Notes under the pieces: generated by a model
What the model was told of the DNA's origin: nothing
What the model saw: the letters and a program-made list of their open reading frames with translations, nothing else
Databases searched by the model: none
Shown: piece after piece, positions 58,121 through 64,000 of the stretch
How positions within the stretch are numbered: position 1 is the stretch's first letter
Layout: every line of letters begins with the position of its first letter
Translations under genes and position numbers: made by a program
DNA from: Rhynchopus sp. YZ270_cl-10
Lineage: Eukaryota; Euglenozoa; Diplonemea; Diplonemida; Diplonemidae
Assembly (NCBI GenBank): GCA_964035575.1
Contig: OZ037894.1
Span: forward strand, 186,001 to 250,000
Length of the DNA: 64,000 bases
Direction: 5' to 3'

Positions 58121-59491
58121 TTTCTTTTCCCCCCCCTCCCCTCCAGATTGCCTACCTCACCTTACGGAGTCGTTTGCACTTTACAGATTTCATTTTTTTT
58201 TCTCTATGCACGAGAGACACATTCATCTCAGGTTTATTTCTTTCTTTTTTAGGTGAATTTTTTTACTCGTCCCTTCCCTGCAAGAATAGCAACTCTCATT
58301 GAAAACTGGCAACACTTTTGTTGTCTATACCATTAAAAAGGTTTTTAGGTGAAGGAAAACAGTGGACGACAAGAGCGAGAAAGCGAGAGAGTCATTTTGC
58401 CGAAGTTGTCACTGAATTGTAACAAAAAAAAGACAGGACAGTGGAGATTGCACAACTGTTGACAACACAACCCGAGGCAACTACACTACTCCCAACAATT
58501 TATCGAAGAAAGAAAAAGGCATTTCCTATGTAGGCAACCATTTAGTCAACGGAGGACACCATCGCTCGATGCTACAAAAAAAAAAAAAATGGAGAAGGCC
58601 CTTTACCAAGGGACCTTCAGGGTCTGTTTGTGGGCAATGTATTTTGTCTTGTTTTCTGAGATACCTCCCAGAAAAAGCCCCCCTTTTGATGCATTGTGCC
58701 GCAGTTATTGGCCTTCAGTTAGATACAGAAAGTGTGTCCCCCCCCATTTCCCCGTTTCCCCAGGGAGTTGTCAGTGCCTGCGTTTTTCCCAGAGGCGTTT
58801 TGTACTGTCAACTTCACCTTTGGGAACATTTGTTGTTGATCCCTCCTATGCTATCAAATCTATTGACTGCATCTGTTGAAAATACCTTTGTTGTAATGGT
58901 TTTGATACATTGTCAAGAGAGGGTTGTATACCAAATGAACCTTCTTTTTTGTTGATGTGATGCTTCCACGCAGAGGGCTGCACGCATCTGTCACATATTG
59001 TACACCTTACTGCCTCTATTGTCTTTGTGTATGTGTTTTGTTTTTTTTTCAGTATGATTTCCCTTTACAGGGGCAATTTACGGAAATCTCATCCACAAGA
59101 CACAAATATGGAAAAATGGGGGGTGGTGTTGAAAGTACAATCCACCCACACTATGGTAGAGGAAATGAATTGACTTTGTCTTTTTCTTTTGTGCCTTCTT
59201 TTCGTTTAGAAATGAAAATATGAAATAATTCCGTTGGCTTCCGCTTACAACGGTGAAAACCACAAAGAAACCACAAAAGTCAAATTCATTTCCTTCACCT
59301 TAGTGCATTATCCTGTTTTTCTTGATGCAACCGCATCATTGCCCAGTTTTTTTTTCTCTCTCTTCCTCTTCCTCACCTCCCTCCTCCTCCCCCCACATCC
59401 CCCATCCCCTTTTCCTTTAGAAAAGAAAAGAAAAGAAAAAGTGTATTATTTTCCCTTCCCTTCTCACCGCCACACACGGCTACCCACTACA
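58121..59491. other. Spacer
   Basis: No supported gene in 1.4 kb. It includes a possible R2 relative near 58205 (atgcacgagagacacattcatctcaggttt), an A-run of 13 near 58576, and a foldback at 59161-59293. Confidence 0.5.
59161..59293. repeat. Foldback repeat, copy 2
   Basis: GGAAATGAATTGACTTTGTC pairs imperfectly with caaaagtcaaattcatttcc across about 90 bp. The right arm's accacaaagaaaccacaaaagtcaa resembles the right arm of the foldback at 50155. Confidence 0.55.
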
Positions 59492-60855
59492 ATGATTCCT
59501 ACGACAGCAAGAAAAGGGGTAAGAAAGGTGTCTCTGTTGCGTGCCCCTACCCCGCCTCTAGTTGTCAGCAGGCAGGAGGTAGGGAGGGAGGAGTGAAGGG
59601 TAGGGGGGAGGGAAGGAGGGAAGGAGGGGGTGGGTTGCAGAGATGACGATACAGAAGCGTGGGGCTTCGCCTGATCAAGCGTCGATCCTGATGGTATGTT
59701 TGGTGTGGCTGAAAGGGGGGTGCTATTTTTGTGCTATTTTTGTGCTATTTTTGTGCTATTTTTGTGCTATTTTTGTGCTATTTTTGTGCTATTTTTGTGC
59801 TATTTTCTGCTATTTTGGTGTTGTCAGCCACACCAATGTTGGTGAAGGCAAGATATGGCGGGCCTGAGTAGAGCATACTTCAGATGTTAGCATCAAAATG
59901 CATGGTTGAGGGGGTCCACCCTCCGGTACACCGATCATTTGTACCAAAGGTACACTGTCATGAGTGGGGTGTAATTTTAAGTCAAATTTTGTTTTGAAAA
60001 AAGTAAACTACTAATAATAGTGAGGGAGTAATGAGTCATTGATCTAAGAAGCGTTCTCTAATTTGATTCCACTCAGTATTACTATTTCTCTTTTATCCTG
60101 CGCCGTGCAAATCTTTATCTCTTTTTATTTTATTTTTGCAGCCATCTCGCAACGAAGGGACACCTTCCCCACCGAAGGGGATTTCATGGGATGAGAGCAA
60201 CTTGGTATGCGATCACATTTGAGCATTTATCAGATGTAAACCACGAAATGGATGTAGGACTGCATGGTTGGGTTGTCCACCCCACGGTACACCCAGTCAT
60301 TGTACCAAGATACACTGTCAACGAGAGGGCTTTTGTATATTTCAAGTCAACTTTATCTTCAACCTTTTTTGGTCAGATACAATCAGAACAGGAAAAAAAC
60401 ATAACCACCCAGGTAAATAATACACATCAAACACAGACACACAAGCCCCCCACCATTTCATCTTTTCCCCATGCAAAATAAACATATTGTCGTTTTTAAT
60501 TACGCCAATTTCTTCCTGGCGACAGAATACACCAACATAAATAATCACCCCCTTTTTGAGGCGACATAATTAAAATTTGTCTTGTAGTTATTCAGGAATA
60601 TTTTCCCAGCATTTTTTCAATTTATTTCTGTTCAGGTTGTTTACAACATTTCTTACCCCCTCCAATAATAACCACCCTCCAAACCCCGTACAGTTCAGCA
60701 ACCCCACCGCCACCAGGACCACAGCAGTAGAACCGCCCCCACCGGTGCGTGCCCCGTGCATGGACGAAGAGGTGTACGAATCACCCTTGGCAGTGCCCCC
60801 ACAGCTCGAGGTTGAGCCAGCCGATGCGTCCCCACCACGCAAGCGCCGCAGGTGA
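59492..60855 (+). CDS. Micro-exon gene, phosphatase inhibitor-2-like (tentative)
   Basis: Probable exons are 59492-59578, 59643-59693, 60142-60204, 60377-60412 and 60694-60855, all phase 0. Introns after the second exon have donors GTATGT, GTATGC and GTAAAT and acceptors TGCAG, GTCAG and TACAG. The first junction is uncertain: an alternative donor at 59519 would shorten exon 1, and the acceptor at 59642 is a weak gag. The product is about 132 aa. The third exon ends PPKGISWDESNL. The W-D-E-x-N-L word with following acidic residues is the conserved core of protein phosphatase inhibitor 2 (IPP-2/Glc8), a PP1 regulator. The C-terminus is Pro-rich and ends RKRRR, possibly nuclear. Repeats R1-C, R1-D and a 12-bp minisatellite lie in its introns. 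Confidence 0.5.
59725..59810 (+). repeat. 12-bp minisatellite in an intron
   Basis: About seven tandem copies of tgtgctattttt within intron 2 of the micro-exon gene. Confidence 0.9.
59880..59990 (+). repeat. R1 dispersed repeat, copy C (diverged)
   Basis: Starts CAGATGTTAGCATCAAAATG, then GTCCACCCTCCGGTACACCG, ATCATTTGTACC, TACACTGTCATGAGTGGGG and AATTTTAAGTCAAATTTT. It is the most diverged full-length copy, in an intron of the micro-exon gene. Confidence 0.75.
60229..60352 (+). repeat. R1 dispersed repeat, copy D
   Basis: Starts ATCAGATGTAAACCACGAAA and continues ATGTAGGACTGCATGGTTGG, GTCCACCCCACGGTACACCC, ATACACTGTCAACGAGAGGG and TATTTCAAGTCAACTTT. It is closest to copy A, and lies in the next intron of the same gene as copy C. 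Confidence 0.82.
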
Positions 60856-61383
60856 ACGGGGTTGAGAGGTAGACAGGAACGGTTATGGTTAACCCCCTGG
60901 GATACATTGTAACCCACTGCGAGGTTCTGAAGGTGCCCTTTTTGAAAAAGGAAGGTGTTTCCCTTTTCGGTGAACAGAGCACCGCAGGGTGTGTTGTGTA
61001 TTCAGGAGAGCTGGACAAAGGGGAGGGGTATTATCTGGGTCGTGTGTGGGGATGTCTTTTTTTTGCCTCTTGCCTTTTTTTCCCTCACCTTTGGCGTAGT
61101 TCAAAATCAATTCTCGGATTTTTTTATTATAGTTTTAGCTTTAGTTCAGTAGTCGGTAGTCACGCCCCCAATGAGCACCCTCTGGTGAAATGAAGGGGGT
61201 GTTTGGTAAGCATGGCTTCGGCTTATTTTTTAAAAAAAACTTTTGCTTCAGTTTTACAGAAGGCATCTTTTGATGCCATCCCCGGCTTGTTGTTTCCCCC
61301 ACTCTTCGCTCTGCTCTTATAAAAGCTGTGGGGAGGGTATTTTTTTTGTGGCCGTACCTACGTTATCAGTTTAGTGAGTTGAT

Positions 61384-61415
<32 letters not shown>

Positions 61416-61846
61416 TAAAACCTGGGGCTTCTATTGTGTGATAGTTGTCTATAATCAAACAATGTTTTTCCCCCCATAAAATCTGTGTTGCACTGTGGGC
61501 TGTGGTGAGACGAAGAGATAACCGCAGATGATGTGGTTACTGATTCATCACCAAGGATATCAAAATCATCCAGCTTTTCAAAAAAAGAAGCAGTCCCAAC
61601 GATAGGGGGGTTTTTTTTTACTATAGCCTACCGAGGTAGGCCGACTACAAAGTTTTCTTACTAGTAGAAAGAAAAGAGCTCGACAAAGAAAGAGAACTGA
61701 AATATTCAACAGTTAAGAGGGAAAATACTACAGCACAACAGGGTCAGCCTAAACGAGGTCATATACCAAAGGTACACTGTTACAAGCGGGGCTGTTGTAT
61801 TTCAAGTCAATTTTTTATTCTTTTTTTTTTTTTTTGTTCGAGGATG
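60856..61846. other. Spacer
   Basis: No gene. Contains a T-run of over 30 near 61388-61414, a small hairpin cctaccgaggtagg near 61627, and a partial R1 copy at 61756-61815. Confidence 0.5.
61756..61815 (+). repeat. R1 dispersed repeat, copy E (3' part only)
   Basis: Only the 3' half of R1 is present: GGTCATATACCAAAGGTACA, CTGTTACAAGCGGGG, TATTTCAAGTCAATTTT, then a T-run. It lies 31 bp left of the second hAT MITE. Confidence 0.65.
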
Positions 61847-62584
61847 CAGGGCGTTCGCTATCGCCATCGTTTTTTCCTGATCGTGGCGAAATGCCAAAAA
61901 ACCCGAAATTTTTGCTTTTTTACTAGTGCTTAAAATAGGTCAAAAAAATTTTCCGCCGGAGAGAAGCTAGTTCGTGGGGGGTGAATCCCTGGTACTGAGT
62001 GGTCAAAAAAAATTTGCGATTTGCGCGTGATCCCTTCCCCAGCACAAGTGCTATTACAGCTGCACTTTCCTGATACTAAAACCAGCAAAACGATGGAGAA
62101 TTTCATCAATCCCCCCTCACTGAGGGTCTCTTTGTGTTGTTTAATCAAACAGATGTACAAGAGAGAGGCATCTGTCATGTGAGACTTCATCCTTATTTTG
62201 ATTATTTTCAATAAACTAAAACGTCTCTCTGCCGTTGAAGGTAGAGTTGACACGAGTAGTGACACCTTCTATAACAGGGGCTTCAGCAGACTGCAGGATT
62301 GAGGAGCGGGAGTGCTGGGGAAACTTCCTCTCACGGCAGGCGGGTTTGCGGAACAGTGGACACCCCTCTGCGACCCCCCCTCCGGGGGGGTCGACAGGGT
62401 GGTGGGGAGAAATCTCTCTCTCTTTATTTTTTTTTCTCCCCTTTTTTTTTTTTATTTATTTATTTATTTATACAGGGTTTCGCCCCGGTGGGGCGAAGCC
62501 CTGGGGCGAAATAAAATGTCATTTTTTCAGGAAAAATTTTTTTTAACGAAAAAAAATATTTTTCGCCCCGGGGCGAACGCCCTG
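61847..62584 (+). mobile_element. hAT-type MITE, copy 2
   Basis: 738 bp, the same orientation and inverted repeats (CAGGGCGTTCGC/GCGAACGCCCTG) as 44102-44862. It has its own perfect 8-bp target duplication cgaggatg (61839-61846 and 62585-62592). It differs from copy 1 mostly by small indels in T-runs and a few short deletions. It has the same nested hairpin at 62473-62503. Confidence 0.92.
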
Positions 62585-62592
62585 CGAGGATG

Positions 62593-63293
62593 GACGAAGC
62601 AACGGCGGGGCTTCAGTTCATCATGACAAAAAAAAAAGTGTTCTTTTTTTTTAAACCTCTTGCAACTGAGTCCTGTTGACGCGCCCCCCTTTTTTTTGTA
62701 CTCTCAAAAATGAGATGACACTTTGCCAAGCATATTTCCCCTCTTTTTGTTCCCTCTCTCGTTTTTTTTCAATTTATGATTTTTTATTTTGTACATCTCT
62801 TTTTTCTAGCCCTATTCGCTCTTTTTCTTCTTCTTTTGCAAGCATTTCAAACATTTTTGCTATGAAGGATATCCCCTCTTTCCCTCTTCTCCCTTTTATT
62901 TCACAGCACCTCACCCATGCACACCACCTCCCTGCAACACTCTTGGGGTTACTACACCCACCCCGCTTTCTTCTCTCATTGTGGATTACTTCAATAAATG
63001 TTTACCTATATTTGGTGTGATCACCCAAACGGATTCTCCGTTGTTCCCCCCCGAAGGTGCTCCGCAAATCTTAAATATAGTCCGAAACAGTTCTCTGTGG
63101 TTACCCCCGAGGTTCTCCCGTGGGTTGTTCGTACCCCCCCTGAATCACACCAATATTGATGTGAAATGGGGGGTGTGATACAGTACTATTTGGGGAGGTC
63201 GTCAGCGTCAAGCTACACCATTTTTTCTCATTTCTCCCCACCTTTCACATCACCCTCTCTCAGGGGGTACCCCCTCACCCACCCCCCAACAAC
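62593..63293. other. Spacer before kinase gene
   Basis: No gene. T/C-rich, with several short ccccc-gag-gt words and an inverted pair accaatattgatgtg / tatttggtgtgatcacc near 63010 and 63149. A pyrimidine-rich leader with tctctcag precedes the kinase start. Confidence 0.45.
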
Positions 63294-64000
63294 ATGCCTG
63301 CTGTGAATAATGGCTCCTTTTCTTCAGGCCAGGCACCTAGCGGAGACAGCGAGGCTGATGGGATGAAGAACTACCATATCCTCGAGCTGATTGGGGAGGG
63401 CTCCTTTGGGAAGGTGTATAAGGCACGGCGGAAGTACACAGGGCACATTGTGGCGATGAAGTTTATCAGCAAGAAAGGGAAGTCAGAGAAGGAGCTGCGT
63501 ACGTTGCGGGCAGAGATAGAGATTATGACGACATTGAATCATGAGAATATTATTATGCTTTTGGATGCGTTTGAGACGAGGACAGAGTTTGTTGTGGTGA
63601 TGGAGTATGCCCAAGGGGAGTTGTACGAGATATTGGAGGACGACCGATGTCTGCCAGAACCGGTTGTGCAGAAGATTGCGAAGCAGCTCGCGAAGGCGTT
63701 GCACTATCTGCACTCTAATCGCATCATCCACCGCGATATGAAACCACAAAACATCCTCATCGGACGCAACGGTACAGTTAAACTCTGCGACTTCGGCTTC
63801 GCCCGCGCTATGTCCTGCAACACCATGGTGCTTACCTCTATCAAAGGCACCCCTCTCTACATGGCCCCCGAGCTCGTCCAAGAACAGCCATACAACCACA
63901 CCACAGACCTCTGGTCCCTTGGGTGTATCCTCTATGAACTCTTCTACGGCGTGCCCCCATTCTATACCAACAACATCTACTCGCTTATCCACCTCATCAT
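63294..64000 (+). CDS. STK36: Fused/STK36-like Ser/Thr kinase, 5' part
   Basis: The open frame runs off the window end; 235 residues are visible. After a 23-residue Ser/Gly-rich lead comes a kinase domain very close to STK36/Fused: [25 protein letters not shown] with Lys56, [67 protein letters not shown], and [20 protein letters not shown]. Fused kinases act in Hedgehog signalling in animals. In flagellates and ciliates they are needed for the axonemal central pair, the more likely role here. The activation segment and catalytic residues are intact. The C-terminal helical-repeat part lies beyond the window. Confidence 0.93.
   Translation, partial: MPAVNNGSFSSGQAPSGDSEADGMKNYHILELIGEGSFGKVYKARRKYTGHIVAMKFISKKGKSEKELRTLRAEIEIMTTLNHENIIMLLDAFETRTEFVVVMEYAQGELYEILEDDRCLPEPVVQKIAKQLAKALHYLHSNRIIHRDMKPQNILIGRNGTVKLCDFGFARAMSCNTMVLTSIKGTPLYMAPELVQEQPYNHTTDLWSLGCILYELFYGVPPFYTNNIYSLIHLI

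Overview
The window is nuclear DNA of a eukaryote, most likely a flagellated protist. The evidence is GT-AG introns (many only 53-62 bp, donor usually GTATGY, acceptor usually ACAG/GCAG), the standard genetic code, a Fused/STK36-type kinase, a COG7 Golgi-tether gene, a proteasome beta-1 subunit, and several long coiled-coil or cytoskeletal-looking proteins. I do not assign a lineage below that. Host genes are GC-rich, compact and mostly on the + strand. The spacers between them are low-complexity, full of A/T runs, palindromes and short dispersed repeats.

Layout. (1) 1-2965: a 14-bp minisatellite, cut by the window edge. (2) 2966-20049: an apparently whole 17.1-kb Polinton/Maverick with 67-bp terminal inverted repeats and a 6-bp target duplication made from the minisatellite unit itself. 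It carries a pyocin-knob fiber, a zinc-finger acidic protein, protein-primed PolB, double jelly-roll capsid protein, integrase, a small virion-type protein, adenain-like protease, a DUF5679/PLA2-like protein, penton, a packaging ATPase and several small genes. It also carries an intron-containing P-loop ATPase gene that looks like eukaryotic cargo. (3) 20050-21870: the rest of the minisatellite, grading into an old degenerate form, then a fossil scrap of a second Polinton near 21930-22095. (4) 22100-28420: a gene-poor stretch with one multi-pass membrane protein (23159-24127) and a striking cluster of nested palindromes at 26320-27225.

(5) 28421-41202: an EF-hand protein, a coiled-coil protein, a spliced MIB/HERC2-plus-ubiquitin-like protein, two tandem strictosidine-synthase-like (APMAP-type) genes, a pacifastin-like cysteine-rich repeat protein and an unrecognised protein. 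(6) 41358-47556: the four-exon COG7 gene. Its first intron has grown to 3.4 kb by insertion of a hAT-type MITE and a 2.3-kb repeat-bearing segment. (7) 47985-64000: serine carboxypeptidase, proteasome beta-1, a second ubiquitin-like/coiled-coil protein, a four-exon coiled-coil protein, a micro-exon gene resembling protein phosphatase inhibitor 2, a second copy of the hAT MITE, and the 5' part of the Fused/STK36 kinase.

The Polinton genes form a virus-like kit for replication, integration, capsid, maturation, packaging and attachment. They are tightly packed, with ATGA overlaps, A-runs before start codons and a matching hairpin at each of the two convergent gene junctions. The host genes are ordinary housekeeping and cytoskeletal functions and do not form one pathway.
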